From positions 1 through 12,038 of the forward strand of contig UQNP01000043.1 in NCBI GenBank assembly GCA_900542385.1: a stretch of DNA of 12,038 nt, written 5' to 3'. Below the pieces are notes generated by a model. It did no database searches, was not told the origin of the DNA, and was given only the letters and a program-made list of their open reading frames with translations. Of the stretch, positions 1 to 7,831 are shown in pieces (position 1 is the stretch's first letter; each line of letters opens with the position of its first letter). Position numbers and translations under genes: made by a program. This stretch comes from an uncultured Eubacterium sp. Its GTDB lineage: Bacteria; Bacillota; Clostridia; Peptostreptococcales; Anaerovoracaceae.

Positions 1-10
1 AGAGAGGAGG

Positions 11-42
11 AAAATCCTTAAATATATTTCAAGTAGGATTTT
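11..42 (+). repeat. Inverted repeat upstream of the first zinc-ribbon gene
   Basis: An 8-bp perfect inverted repeat (AAAATCCT at 11-18, AGGATTTT at 35-42) encloses an AT-rich 16-base loop. Its right arm contains AGGA, the best ribosome binding site candidate for a GTG start at 45, so a folded mRNA could hide that site. It could also be a weak terminator of an upstream gene, since the right arm ends in four T residues. Nothing further upstream is visible to decide between these. Confidence 0.4.
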
Positions 43-53
43 GTGTGAAAGTT

Positions 54-788
54 ATGATATGTAATAAATGTGGGAAAACGATTAACGATGATTCCGTATT
101 CTGTGAATATTGCGGAAATAAAATTGAAATAAAAAAAGAGGAAAAAAAGAAAGACGGAGGATTTTGCAGATATTGCGGCGCGCAGATATCAGATGGAATG
201 CAGTTTTGCTATAAGTGCGGGAAGCCTGTCAGCAAGGGTAGTAATAAAGAAGTCAATTATACTTTCAAATCCGGTGCGGGAAGTATACATATTGAAAAAA
301 GAGGTGCCTTTAACAGTATTGCAAATAGTATTAACAATAATTCATTTATTAAAATATGGGGATTTAAAATATGCGGGGCAATAGGGGTGATCAGTTTTTT
401 TCTGCCTATAATAGATTACGGTTTTTATTCAGAAAGTTCATTTGGATTGATATTATTGCTGTTTCAGAGCAATGAAATGCATGGATCAGCTGGAATGGTA
501 TTTGTAATTTTTGGATTAATTGTGCATTTGATTGTTTCTATAGCATTGATTTTAAGTCCGACACCAGAAGCTGGCAGATCGTTATCAATAACAGGACTTG
601 TAATTGTTTTATGTTTGCGTATATTACCTAATATGTTTATGAGTATGTCGATACAAAATGAGTATGGTTTTGGTATTGATTTGATTCAATATGGATTTGG
701 CTGGTGGGGAATGTTTATTGCTTTTATAGCAGCGCTCATATTATCCGTCGCCATGACAAAAAAAACAGATATGAAAGGGAAGTATTAA
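54..788 (+). CDS. Double zinc-ribbon, multi-pass membrane protein of unknown function
   Basis: The predicted protein has 244 residues. Two zinc ribbons are visible: C3/C6 with C17/C20, and C38/C41 with C52/C55, separated by a Lys/Glu-rich stretch. After a polar linker come about four hydrophobic segments (roughly 104-120, 147-168, 177-197 and 216-237), so the ribbons should lie on one side of the membrane, probably the cytoplasmic side. I chose ATG at 54 because the protein then starts MIC like the two downstream paralogues. A GTG at 45 in the same frame has a better-placed AGGA (35-38) and would add three residues. The gene ends two bases before the next start, which points to one operon. 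It is noticeably AT-rich compared with lysS and asnS. I do not recognise a specific function; zinc ribbons of this kind occur in many Firmicutes membrane proteins of unknown role. Confidence 0.8.
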   Translation: MICNKCGKTINDDSVFCEYCGNKIEIKKEEKKKDGGFCRYCGAQISDGMQFCYKCGKPVSKGSNKEVNYTFKSGAGSIHIEKRGAFNSIANSINNNSFIKIWGFKICGAIGVISFFLPIIDYGFYSESSFGLILLLFQSNEMHGSAGMVFVIFGLIVHLIVSIALILSPTPEAGRSLSITGLVIVLCLRILPNMFMSMSIQNEYGFGIDLIQYGFGWWGMFIAFIAALILSVAMTKKTDMKGKY

Positions 789-790
789 GT

Positions 791-2182
791 ATGATATGTC
801 CAAAATGCGGCCGCGTGATTTCTGACAAGTCGAGGTTCTGTAAATTCTGCGGCGCAGATATTTATAATAAAACAGGAATTGAAAATCAGGAGGGAAATAA
901 AGGCAGACGAATCGTTTTTATTATTGTAGCGGCAGCCGTTGTTCTGTCGGTAATAGCGGGAGTGCTGCTGTACAGGCATTACAGTGACAGTGAATCAGGG
1001 TATGACACCGGAGACATAAGGCATTCCGAGGGTATTGAAACGCCCGATGTGGAGCGTGATTATACAGTTGAGGACGGCAATATGTATATCCCGATCCCTG
1101 AAATTACATACGATGATGGGACGACGGGGACACCTGACAATTGCAGAGTATATATCAATGGTCAGGAGTGTTTACTGGAATCAGGATACATAACATTACC
1201 TGATGACATACAGGAAGGATTATGCAGCCTCAGGCTTGAGTGGGAAAATGACGGTGAAGAATACTTCTGTGAGACGGATATAAACCTGGATACGATCTCT
1301 TCTGAAAACTGGAGAGATGCTTTTATTGAATACATTCAATACGGAACGGAAATAGAAAACCCATGGGGATATTGTTTGATATATCTTGATGATAACGATA
1401 TTCCCGAGCTGGTTGAGGTCAGTAATAGTGAGGCAGAAGGAGTTGTTATCGTAAATTACGCGGACGGAGAAACGAAAACAACGAATTTGTGGCGAAGAGG
1501 ATTTACATATATAGAGAGAGGCAATCTGCTCAATAATGGCAACGGCAATATGGGGTACTACTATGATAAGATTTACAGCATAGTAGACGGCGAGATGAAG
1601 GACATCGCGATGGGAGAATATGAAGATGAAGAAAACAGTGGCACCTTTGATTACAAATGGAATGGTAAGAGCGTATCTGAAAGTGAATACGAGAGTAAGT
1701 TTGCTGAAATATACGATGAAAGCAAAGCTGTAGAAGGATTTAATAACGAGGCTCTGATGTCCGCCGAAGAGATGATAGATGAACTCGGTTATATATACGA
1801 TGAGACGTCAGAAATCACATCCAGAGATAAAACAGGAGAAGAATTTGCAGAATATCTCAGAAACTATATAGTGGGAACGTGGAAGGAAAAAGAGAGCGCC
1901 ATATTTGAAAGAACGCTTCAGTTTTATGATGACGGTACTTATTATTGTAAGGAATCACATGATTTTATGGGGGATGCTGAGTATTGGGGTACATGGAAAG
2001 TTACGAGTGAGGACGGGGATGTATACTTTAAGTCTGAAACGACAAAAGTAGAAGCCGATGCTAAAAATTTTGACTTCGGTTTGGCAAAAAAGATAATAAA
2101 ATATAACGATATTGATGAAACACGTGAAAAAATACAAAATGGAAAATTTGAGATAGACGATATATGCAGGAAAGCGGATTAA
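791..2182 (+). CDS. Zinc-ribbon membrane-anchored protein with large extracytoplasmic region
   Basis: The predicted protein has 463 residues. It has an N-terminal zinc ribbon (C3, C6, C17, C20), a Lys/Arg-rich stop, a single membrane segment at about 41-61, and then about 400 mostly acidic, polar residues. The positive charges before the membrane segment suggest the ribbon is cytoplasmic and the rest outside. Around residues 200-207 is an acidic loop reading DDNDIPELV, similar to a DTDGDGMPELV loop in the next gene. The C-terminal part (about 395-440) contains GTWK...LQFYDDGTYY...YWGTWKV, which resembles lipocalin-like beta-barrel domains of secreted Firmicutes proteins; that is an impression from the pattern only. 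The frame is open from 704, but ATG 791 is the likely start: AGGGAAG lies about 10 bases upstream and the MIC start matches both neighbours. The function is unknown. Confidence 0.85.
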   Translation: MICPKCGRVISDKSRFCKFCGADIYNKTGIENQEGNKGRRIVFIIVAAAVVLSVIAGVLLYRHYSDSESGYDTGDIRHSEGIETPDVERDYTVEDGNMYIPIPEITYDDGTTGTPDNCRVYINGQECLLESGYITLPDDIQEGLCSLRLEWENDGEEYFCETDINLDTISSENWRDAFIEYIQYGTEIENPWGYCLIYLDDNDIPELVEVSNSEAEGVVIVNYADGETKTTNLWRRGFTYIERGNLLNNGNGNMGYYYDKIYSIVDGEMKDIAMGEYEDEENSGTFDYKWNGKSVSESEYESKFAEIYDESKAVEGFNNEALMSAEEMIDELGYIYDETSEITSRDKTGEEFAEYLRNYIVGTWKEKESAIFERTLQFYDDGTYYCKESHDFMGDAEYWGTWKVTSEDGDVYFKSETTKVEADAKNFDFGLAKKIIKYNDIDETREKIQNGKFEIDDICRKAD

Positions 2183-2226
2183 ATTATTCGAGATTTTAGA
2201 AATAGTTAAGTAGCAGGAGAAACAGT

Positions 2227-3495
2227 ATGATATGTTCAAATTGCGGCAAAGAAATATCTGACGGCATGAAATTCTGCAAATACTGCGGAGCGGATTTGTC
2301 GGAATTCGAGGTGGACAGCAGCGATGAAGGAAAAGAACACGTTAAAGCCTCAACGGAAGGCATGAATCATCCACACAGCAAAAAGAAAATCGCAGCGTTT
2401 ATTGTTGCTGCGGTTTTGCTGCTGGCGGCAGCTGTCGCATGTGTGTTTTTTTACAACAGCTATCAGGTCAACAGAGAATATGAAGCAAAGATAAAGGTAG
2501 CTGATAAATATCTTGAAGAGGAGAATTTCGCTGAAGCCGAGAGCGCGTATCTGGAAGCCATAGAAATAGCTCCTGAAAAAAGCGAGGCATATATGAAGAT
2601 CTGTGATTTCTATGTATCACAGCAGCGCTATGATGAAGCGAAATCCATACTTCATGAAGCGGAGGAAAATACAGGCAGCAGTGAGATTTCAGACAAAATA
2701 GAGGAAGTTACAGCTTACGGAGAGTACAACAACTACATAAACGAAGTTGTAATCCCTGAAGAGGGACTTGCCGACAGCGGCGGCAGAGTGAGTGCAGGCA
2801 GTATGGATACGGGACTTGTAAGTGCGCTGATGCGTGATACAGACGGCGATGGCATGCCGGAGCTTGTTACGGTAAGCTATACAGACAGCGCAATGGCTGA
2901 ACTTAAGATGTCGCTCTATGATTATGACAATGAGAGTGAAAATGTTGTCCTGATAGATGAGTTTACAGAGATTTTATGCACCGATGAATATGTATCGGAA
3001 ATGGAGATAGATGTATTCTTAAAATGCGTGGAAGACGAGTATTATCTGATAATAGGGTGCGAAGGATTGCATCTCGGCAGTGTCTATGAACAAACGAATC
3101 TTTACAAAATAAGTGAAGCTCCTGTTGTGAGCGATGAGCTGTTCACTTATTACTACGATGGTTTCGTATGCACTGCAAACGGTGATGTGGTTGCGGAATA
3201 CGATGTATTTGCGGATAATGCGGGAGAAAAAATGGAAACGCAGAGGTCAGAAGAAGGTATGAGAGCTTTTGAGGAGATCTTAAATGGATACAACATTCCT
3301 GTTGAAAGGATACAAAGCTTTGGAAGAAACGACAATTCATGGGGAGCCTTTTCACGCATGGAATGTGATGAAAGTGATTCGACGGAAACGATGATGTGTT
3401 ATATACAGCATGGGAATTTTGAGAAATCCGGTAGTGTAGATATATACAAAGAAAATGAAAGATACATCGAAGATTATACGGAGATAAGAGATTAG
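2227..3495 (+). CDS. Zinc-ribbon membrane protein with TPR-like helices and an acidic calcium-type loop
   Basis: The predicted protein has 422 residues. The zinc ribbon uses C3, C6, C17 and C20. A Ser/Glu/His-rich linker and a KKK stop precede one membrane segment at about 55-76. Residues about 85-150 look like TPR helices (YLEEENFAEAESAYLEAIE, then a second helix pair ending in an EAKSIL motif). At 204-213 is DTDGDGMPEL, an EF-hand-like acidic loop of the kind seen in secreted proteins. The remaining C-terminal region is a beta-rich domain I do not recognise. The start is supported by AGGAGA at 2215-2220, six bases upstream. The gene follows its paralogue by 44 bases and is followed by a strong terminator, so it is probably the last gene of the operon. 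The ribbon-membrane-sensor layout suggests a cell-envelope role, but that is inference. Confidence 0.87.
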   Translation: MICSNCGKEISDGMKFCKYCGADLSEFEVDSSDEGKEHVKASTEGMNHPHSKKKIAAFIVAAVLLLAAAVACVFFYNSYQVNREYEAKIKVADKYLEEENFAEAESAYLEAIEIAPEKSEAYMKICDFYVSQQRYDEAKSILHEAEENTGSSEISDKIEEVTAYGEYNNYINEVVIPEEGLADSGGRVSAGSMDTGLVSALMRDTDGDGMPELVTVSYTDSAMAELKMSLYDYDNESENVVLIDEFTEILCTDEYVSEMEIDVFLKCVEDEYYLIIGCEGLHLGSVYEQTNLYKISEAPVVSDELFTYYYDGFVCTANGDVVAEYDVFADNAGEKMETQRSEEGMRAFEEILNGYNIPVERIQSFGRNDNSWGAFSRMECDESDSTETMMCYIQHGNFEKSGSVDIYKENERYIEDYTEIRD

Positions 3496-3516
3496 ATCTG
3501 ACAACAGATATAAAAC

Positions 3517-3579
3517 AAAATGGTCTTCTTCGCTTACTGATAGATAATGTCATATGCGAGGGAGACCGTTTTATTTTTT
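3517..3579 (+). terminator. Intrinsic terminator after the zinc-ribbon genes
   Basis: The arms 3522-3533 (ggtcttcttcgc) and 3556-3567 (gcgagggagacc) pair over 12 bp with two G-U pairs. Flanking AAAA and TTTT extend the stem, and the right side runs into TTTTATTTTTT. It lies 20-odd bases past the stop codon at 3495 and separates this group from greA. Confidence 0.88.
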
Positions 3580-3605
3580 GATGTCACCATAAACCGTTGC
3601 AATCA

Positions 3606-3634
3606 TTGACAATAAGAGGGTTTTAAAGTATAAT
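3606..3634 (+). promoter_or_regulatory. Consensus sigma-A promoter for greA-lysS-asnS
   Basis: TTGACA at 3606-3611 and TATAAT at 3629-3634 are both perfect consensus hexamers with a 17-base spacer. Transcription should start near 3641, about 30 bases before the greA start codon. No operator or T-box leader is seen between the promoter and the gene. Confidence 0.92.
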
Positions 3635-3672
3635 AATTCGATACGACAATAGGTCGAAAGGAGAGTTATAAC

Positions 3673-4158
3673 ATGGCAGAGAACATGAACGAAGAATTGT
3701 TATTGACCAAAGAAGGTTATGACAAAATAGTTGCAGAGCATGAAGAGCTGGTATCCGTAAGGAGAGCAGAAGTGGCGGAGAGATTGAAAGAAGCCATTTC
3801 CTACGGAGACATATCGGAAAACGCAGAGTACGATTCTGCGAAAAACGAGCAGGCAGAGCTTGAAGAGAGAATCCACAAGCTGGAAACCATGATCCGCAAG
3901 GCAAAGATAGTTCAGGAAGAAGATGTCAAAGGGGATGTTGTAAGCGTAGGCCTTAAAGTTACGGTAAAGGATTTGGATTCGGGAGAAGAGGAAACATTTT
4001 CCATAGTAGGAGCAACGGAGTCAGATCCGTTCAACGGTAAGATTTCAACGGATTCTTCTGTAGGAAAAACACTGATAGGACATAAAAAGGGAGATAAGGT
4101 TGCTGTAGAAATACCTGACGGCATAATAAATTATGAGATTTTGAGCATTGATAAGTAG
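3673..4158 (+). CDS. greA: Transcription elongation factor GreA
   Basis: GreA enters the secondary channel of RNA polymerase and stimulates cleavage of the 3' end of backtracked RNA, rescuing stalled complexes. The 161 residues match the usual family length of about 158. The N-terminal half is the coiled coil, starting LTKEGYDKI and carrying the tip motif GDISENAEY at 45-53; D46 and E49 correspond to the conserved acidic residues at the tip. The C-terminal half, with VTVKDLDSGEEETFSIVG and the closing GKISTDSSVGKTLIGHKKGD region, is the FKBP-like domain that docks on polymerase. AAAGGAG at 3657-3663 supports the ATG at 3673. The gene heads the unit with lysS 54 bases downstream, an arrangement often seen in Firmicutes. 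It appears intact, with no unusual residues. Confidence 0.97.
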   Translation: MAENMNEELLLTKEGYDKIVAEHEELVSVRRAEVAERLKEAISYGDISENAEYDSAKNEQAELEERIHKLETMIRKAKIVQEEDVKGDVVSVGLKVTVKDLDSGEEETFSIVGATESDPFNGKISTDSSVGKTLIGHKKGDKVAVEIPDGIINYEILSIDK

Positions 4159-4212
4159 CAGGAAGCACTGTGAACGGTGATAAACTTATAAATACGATCA
4201 ACGAGGTGAACG

Positions 4213-5757
4213 ATGAGTACGGAAGAAAAGATGACGGCGCAGAACGCTGAAGGAACAGAAGAGCTTACGGAAGAAAATCTTAATGAGCAGAGAAAGATAA
4301 GACGCGAAAAACTCAAAAAACTCCAGGAAGCAGGAAGAAACCCATTTGTGAATGAAACCTGGGATGTCGATGCTTACAGTGAATCCATCAAAAATGATTT
4401 CGATGCAATGGACGGAAAAGAAGTTTCCATAGCCGGAAGAATGATGGCAAAGCGCGGCATGGGCAAAGCTTCCTTTATAGATATACAGGATAAAGAAGGC
4501 AGGATACAGTGCCATGTCAAGAAAGACGTTCTGGGAGAAGAGGAATACAACTGGTTCAAAACCTACGATATAGGCGATATACTTGGTATAGAAGGCAAAG
4601 TATTCAAGACAAAGCGCGGTGAGATAACTATTGAAGTAGAGAAGATGGTGCTTCTCAGCAAATCTCTGCAGGTGCTTCCGGACAAATGGCATGGCCTTAA
4701 AGACACTGATTTGAGATACAGACAGCGTTATGTGGATCTCATCGTGAATCCGGAAGTAAAAAAGACTTTTATAGCCAGAGCTAAGATTATACATGAGATA
4801 AAGAGAGTGCTTGAGGAACAGTTCGGATTCCTTGAAGTAGATACTCCTATACTGACGGTGATCGCAGGAGGCGCAAATGCCAGACCTTTTGAAACCCATC
4901 ACAATACGCTGGATCTCGACATGAAACTGAGGATCTCAAACGAGCTTTATCTCAAGAGACTGATCGTTGGAGGTCTTGACAGAGTTTACGAGATGGGCAA
5001 AATGTTCAGAAACGAAGGAATGGACAGAAACCACAACCCTGAATTTACTTCCATGGAATGTTATATGGCTTACGGCAATATGGAGAATATGATGGAAGTC
5101 ACAGAGCAGGTGGTTTCCCAGGCGGCGATAGCAGCAACTGGAAGTCCTGTAATAACGTATCAGGGCAAGACCTTCGACCTTACTCCTCCGTGGAGAAGAC
5201 TGGATATGACCGATGCGGTAAAGGAAATCACGGGAGTTGATTTCCGCAAAATAGATACGGATGAAGAAGCGAGAAAAGCGGCTGTCGGTTATGGAATGGA
5301 TGAAGAAGAAGTAAAGGATATGACACGGGGAAAGATAATCGCCGAGATGTTTGAAGAGTACTGCGAGGAAGTGCCGGGATACCTGGATGGACCGGTATTT
5401 GTAACAGGTCATCCGGTGGATATATCACCGCTTTCCAAGAGAGACCCCGAGGACCCAAGGATAACCAGAAGGTTTGAAGGATATGTCAACGGCTGGGAAA
5501 TATGCAACGCATTTTCCGAGCTCAACGATCCTATAGATCAGTATGAGAGATTCAAGAAACAGCAGGCGGAGCTCGATGCGGGTACGGATGATGAAGCTCA
5601 TCCTATGGATGAAGATTTTGTAAACGCTCTTGAAGTAGGACTTCCTCCTACAGGAGGTCTGGGAATCGGTATAGACAGAGTCATCATGCTGCTTACTGAT
5701 TCAGCGACAATAAGAGATATAATACTGTTCCCGACAATGAAACCTCTGGACAAATAG
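4213..5757 (+). CDS. lysS: Lysine--tRNA ligase (class II)
   Basis: The enzyme activates lysine with ATP and charges tRNA-Lys in the cytoplasm. The 514-residue protein has the class IIb layout: a charged N-terminal helix, an OB-fold anticodon-binding domain (about 70-165, including VSIAGRMMAKRGMGKASFID), then the catalytic core. Motif 2 is at about 265-285 (FRNEGMDRNHNPEFTSMECY), with the preceding ARPFETHHNTLD and NELYLKRL segments typical of bacterial LysRS. Motif 3 is GLPPTGGLGIGIDR at 476-489. A GAGGTG site just upstream supports the ATG at 4213. The length is near that of other bacterial LysRS, and nothing appears missing. It lies between greA and asnS on one transcript, with only 54 and 22 bases of spacing. 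No T-box leader precedes it, so its expression probably follows the greA promoter. Confidence 0.98.
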   Translation: MSTEEKMTAQNAEGTEELTEENLNEQRKIRREKLKKLQEAGRNPFVNETWDVDAYSESIKNDFDAMDGKEVSIAGRMMAKRGMGKASFIDIQDKEGRIQCHVKKDVLGEEEYNWFKTYDIGDILGIEGKVFKTKRGEITIEVEKMVLLSKSLQVLPDKWHGLKDTDLRYRQRYVDLIVNPEVKKTFIARAKIIHEIKRVLEEQFGFLEVDTPILTVIAGGANARPFETHHNTLDLDMKLRISNELYLKRLIVGGLDRVYEMGKMFRNEGMDRNHNPEFTSMECYMAYGNMENMMEVTEQVVSQAAIAATGSPVITYQGKTFDLTPPWRRLDMTDAVKEITGVDFRKIDTDEEARKAAVGYGMDEEEVKDMTRGKIIAEMFEEYCEEVPGYLDGPVFVTGHPVDISPLSKRDPEDPRITRRFEGYVNGWEICNAFSELNDPIDQYERFKKQQAELDAGTDDEAHPMDEDFVNALEVGLPPTGGLGIGIDRVIMLLTDSATIRDIILFPTMKPLDK

Positions 5758-5779
5758 TTAAACAGGAGAAGTGTATCAG

Positions 5780-7174
5780 ATGAAATATGTTGAAATAAAA
5801 AGTCTTTTCAGAGAAAGCGAAAAATACGACGGACAGAAAATATCCGTCAGAGGATGGGTAAGGACAAACAGAGGCTCAAATAAATTCGGATTCATAGAGC
5901 TGAACGACGGAACTTTTTTCAAGTCCGTGCAGGTGGTCTATGAGTCTGAGCTCATAGATAATTTCAGTGAGATATCAAAAGCACCTGTCGCAGCGGCTCT
6001 CGATGTGACCGGAACCTTCGTGCTCACTCCGCAGGCAAAGCAGCCCTTTGAAATAAAGGCGGAAACCATAGAGATAGAAGCATCATCCGATGCTGATTAT
6101 CCTCTTCAGAAAAAGAGACACAGCATGGAGTTTCTGAGAGAGATCGCTCATTTAAGACCGAGAAGCAACACTTTTTCAGCTGTATTCAGGGTGAGATCTC
6201 TTGCGGCATATGCCATACACAAATTTTTCCAGGAAAGAGGATTCGTATATGTGCATACGCCTATAATTACTGCCAGCGACTGTGAAGGCGCCGGAGAAAT
6301 GTTTAAAGTAACAACTCTTGATATGGAAAACCTTCCGAAGACGGCAGAGGGAAATGTGGATTACAGCGACGATTTTTTCGGCAAGGAAGCGGGACTTACG
6401 GTGAGCGGACAGCTTGAAGCAGAGACATTCGCCCTTGCCTTTAAAGATGTATACACCTTTGGTCCGACTTTCAGAGCGGAAAATTCCAATACGGCAAGAC
6501 ACGCGTCGGAGTTCTGGATGATCGAGCCGGAGATGGCATTTGCGGATCTGAAGGACAACATGGATGTAGCGGAGGATATGATAAAATATATCATAAGCTA
6601 TGTTCTTGAAAATGCTCCGGAAGAAATGGAGTTTTTCGGAAAATTCGTAGATAAAGGTCTCATGGAAAGACTTGATAATATAGTGAACTCCGATTTTGAA
6701 AGGATCACATACACTGAAGCGGTGGAAATCCTTGAAAAATCAGGAGAGAAATTCCAGTATCCTGTAAAATGGGGAATAGATCTTCAGACGGAGCACGAGA
6801 GATATATAACGGAAAAGGTATATAAAAAGCCTGTGTTCGTTACAGACTATCCTAAGGAAATAAAAGCATTCTATATGAGACTTAACGATGATGATAAGAC
6901 TGTTGCAGCGTGTGACCTTCTGGTACCGGGCGTAGGCGAGATAATAGGCGGCAGCCAGAGGGAAGAACGTTACGACGTGCTTGAGGCAAGGATCAAAGAG
7001 ACGGGAATGAACGAAGACAATTACTGGTGGTATATGGATCTGAGAAAATATGGAGGCGTGAAACATTCAGGCTACGGTCTCGGATTTGAAAGGATCATAA
7101 TGTACATCACAGGTATGAGCAATATAAGAGATGTGATACCGTTCCCGAGAACACCGAAGAGCGCAGAGTTTTAA
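5780..7174 (+). CDS. asnS: Asparagine--tRNA ligase (class II)
   Basis: The enzyme charges tRNA-Asn with asparagine. The 464-residue protein has an N-terminal OB fold (about 15-100, [20 protein letters not shown]) and a class IIb catalytic domain. [20 protein letters not shown] from about 227 is the motif 2 region. The [16 protein letters not shown] pattern is characteristic of AsnRS rather than AspRS. Motif 3 is GYGLGFER at 431-438, followed by [13 protein letters not shown] chose ATG 5780 because AGGAGA at 5764-5769 lies about 10 bases upstream; a GTG at 5771 is in frame but sits almost on top of that site. It is the last gene of the greA unit and is followed by an intrinsic terminator. Its presence implies direct Asn-tRNA charging, although the amidotransferase route may coexist elsewhere in the genome. 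Confidence 0.97.
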   Translation: MKYVEIKSLFRESEKYDGQKISVRGWVRTNRGSNKFGFIELNDGTFFKSVQVVYESELIDNFSEISKAPVAAALDVTGTFVLTPQAKQPFEIKAETIEIEASSDADYPLQKKRHSMEFLREIAHLRPRSNTFSAVFRVRSLAAYAIHKFFQERGFVYVHTPIITASDCEGAGEMFKVTTLDMENLPKTAEGNVDYSDDFFGKEAGLTVSGQLEAETFALAFKDVYTFGPTFRAENSNTARHASEFWMIEPEMAFADLKDNMDVAEDMIKYIISYVLENAPEEMEFFGKFVDKGLMERLDNIVNSDFERITYTEAVEILEKSGEKFQYPVKWGIDLQTEHERYITEKVYKKPVFVTDYPKEIKAFYMRLNDDDKTVAACDLLVPGVGEIIGGSQREERYDVLEARIKETGMNEDNYWWYMDLRKYGGVKHSGYGLGFERIIMYITGMSNIRDVIPFPRTPKSAEF

Positions 7175-7226
7175 ATGAGATAAAATCTTTGGAAGCTCTG
7201 TATTTTTTGAAAATTAAAGAATAAAT

Positions 7227-7277
7227 AACTGCCGTAGAGCCGACTGATATAGTTAAGCTTAAGCGGCAGTTTTTTTC
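7227..7277 (+). terminator. Intrinsic terminator after asnS
   Basis: AACTGCCG (7227-7234) and CGGCAGTT (7264-7271) pair over 8 bp, closing a larger loop that itself contains a GCTTAAGC palindrome. A run of T residues follows (7270-7276). It ends the greA-lysS-asnS unit about 50 bases past the asnS stop. Confidence 0.87.
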
Positions 7278-7282
7278 ATTTA

Positions 7283-7312
7283 TTGACATTCCTAAGAAAA
7301 ACATGCTATCAT
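7283..7312 (+). promoter_or_regulatory. Promoter of the riboswitch leader (extended -10)
   Basis: TTGACA at 7283-7288 is followed after 18 bases by TATCAT at 7307-7312. TG at 7304-7305, one base before the hexamer, makes it an extended -10. The expected start near 7319 is about 25 bases before the riboswitch aptamer, which fits well. Confidence 0.78.
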
Positions 7313-7343
7313 ATTATAAATTTAACTTAACAATTCAATAATT

Positions 7344-7586
7344 TTAAGCAAAACACATTATCGGAAGCCGGTGAAAATCCGGCACTGTGTCTCAGCAACC
7401 GTGTTATCTACGAAAGGACTGGCACAGCGTTCAGCAGCATTATCATTATTGATTGGTGCGGGAATGTGAGTGCGCGTCACTGGAGAACGTAAGAGTCTTG
7501 GGGAAGACGTCTGAGTAGGAATAAAGTGCAGATAAATTATTATGCAGCTTTTGTAAGGGTTAAGTCGGTAGACCTGGTGAGCTTGA
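7344..7586 (+). promoter_or_regulatory. Cobalamin riboswitch aptamer
   Basis: The conserved pieces of the cobalamin aptamer occur in order. GGAAGCCGGTGAAAATCCGGC (about 7363-7383) forms the P3 hairpin with arms GCCGG and CCGGC. CAGCAACCGTG follows at about 7393-7403. CACTGG lies near 7478-7483, GGGGAAG at 7500-7506, and finally AAGTCGGTAGACCTGG at about 7562-7576, the B12-box-like 3' motif. TTAAGC (7344-7349) and GCTTGA (7581-7586) can pair as P1. AdoCbl or a related corrinoid should bind and lower expression of the downstream genes. This is the basis for assigning the transporter to vitamin B12. The exact aptamer subclass cannot be set by eye. Confidence 0.88.
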
Positions 7587-7587
7587 T

Positions 7588-7622
7588 TCGTTAGTCTTCT
7601 GAGGTGAGACGGCGGCTTTTTT
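7588..7622 (+). terminator. Candidate riboswitch-controlled terminator
   Basis: Immediately after P1 of the aptamer, 7588-7598 can pair with 7606-7615. The stem has several G-U pairs and one bulged A, and six T residues follow (7617-7622). The position is right for an expression platform. The GTCT at 7594-7597 could alternatively pair with AGAC at 7570-7573 inside the conserved 3' motif of the aptamer, a possible antiterminator. The stem is weak by eye, hence moderate confidence. Confidence 0.5.
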
Positions 7623-7662
7623 GTGCATATTTTTACAGTTATGTTTGCTGTACGATAACATA

Positions 7663-7692
7663 GGGCGCTCTCAGATGAGGGCGCTTATTTTT
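7663..7692 (+). terminator. Second intrinsic terminator in the leader
   Basis: GCGCTCTC (7665-7672) and GAGGGCGC (7677-7684) form an 8-bp stem with one G-U pair and a four-base AGAT loop, followed by TTATTTTTA. By eye it is stronger than the terminator directly after the aptamer. It lies about 370 bases before the lipoprotein start codon, so any riboswitch transcript reaching the genes must pass it. Confidence 0.72.
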
Positions 7693-7694
7693 AT

Positions 7695-7728
7695 GACCTG
7701 CCCAAATCTATGATTTGGCGCGCAGGTC
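7695..7728 (+). repeat. Hairpin repeat R1, copy 1
   Basis: GACCTGC and CCAAATC pair with GATTTGG and GCAGGTC around a three-base TAT loop. The result is a 14-bp stem broken only by a CGC bulge on the right arm. The core is repeated at 7780-7811. The position directly after a terminator and the near-perfect palindrome suggest a REP- or MITE-like extragenic element. Confidence 0.85.
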
Positions 7729-7755
7729 AAACGCAAAGACCGCAGCGCTTTAGCG
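7728..7755 (+). repeat. Direct repeat R2, copy 1
   Basis: A 28-base sequence starting CAAACGCAAAGACCGCAGCG recurs at 8001-8028 with a single T/C difference. Its right part (GCGC-TTTA-GCGC) is itself palindromic. The two copies flank the rest of the repeat island. Confidence 0.85.
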
Positions 7756-7779
7756 CGTGGGGGTCTACTGTGGAAAATG

Positions 7780-7811
7780 CCTGCCCAAATCTATGATTTG
7801 GCGCGCAGGTC
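7780..7811 (+). repeat. Hairpin repeat R1, copy 2
   Basis: This repeats 7697-7728 exactly over 32 bases, keeping the CCAAATC-TAT-GATTTGG hairpin core and most of the outer stem. Between the copies lie R2 copy 1 and a short unique stretch. A GCATGC-TT-GCATGC palindrome follows at 7818-7831. Confidence 0.85.
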
Positions 7812-7831
7812 ACCTGTGCATGCTTGCATGC

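Noticed and set aside
704..790. Earlier start for the second zinc-ribbon gene
   Set aside because: It would overlap the first gene by 85 bases and put 29 unrelated residues before the conserved MIC ribbon start at 791, which has its own ribosome binding site.
3143..3553. Minus-strand open frame across the end of the third zinc-ribbon gene and its terminator
   Set aside because: Ser/His/Pro/Phe-rich shadow translation, opposite a well-supported gene, with no promoter or ribosome binding site visible.
4198..4902. Long open frame on the minus strand
   Set aside because: It lies fully opposite lysS, whose protein motifs are unambiguous, and its translation resembles no family I know.
3635..5779. 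T-box leader for lysS or asnS
   Set aside because: I looked for the AGGGTGG...CCGCG T-box element upstream of greA, lysS and asnS and did not find one; the gaps before lysS and asnS are too short.
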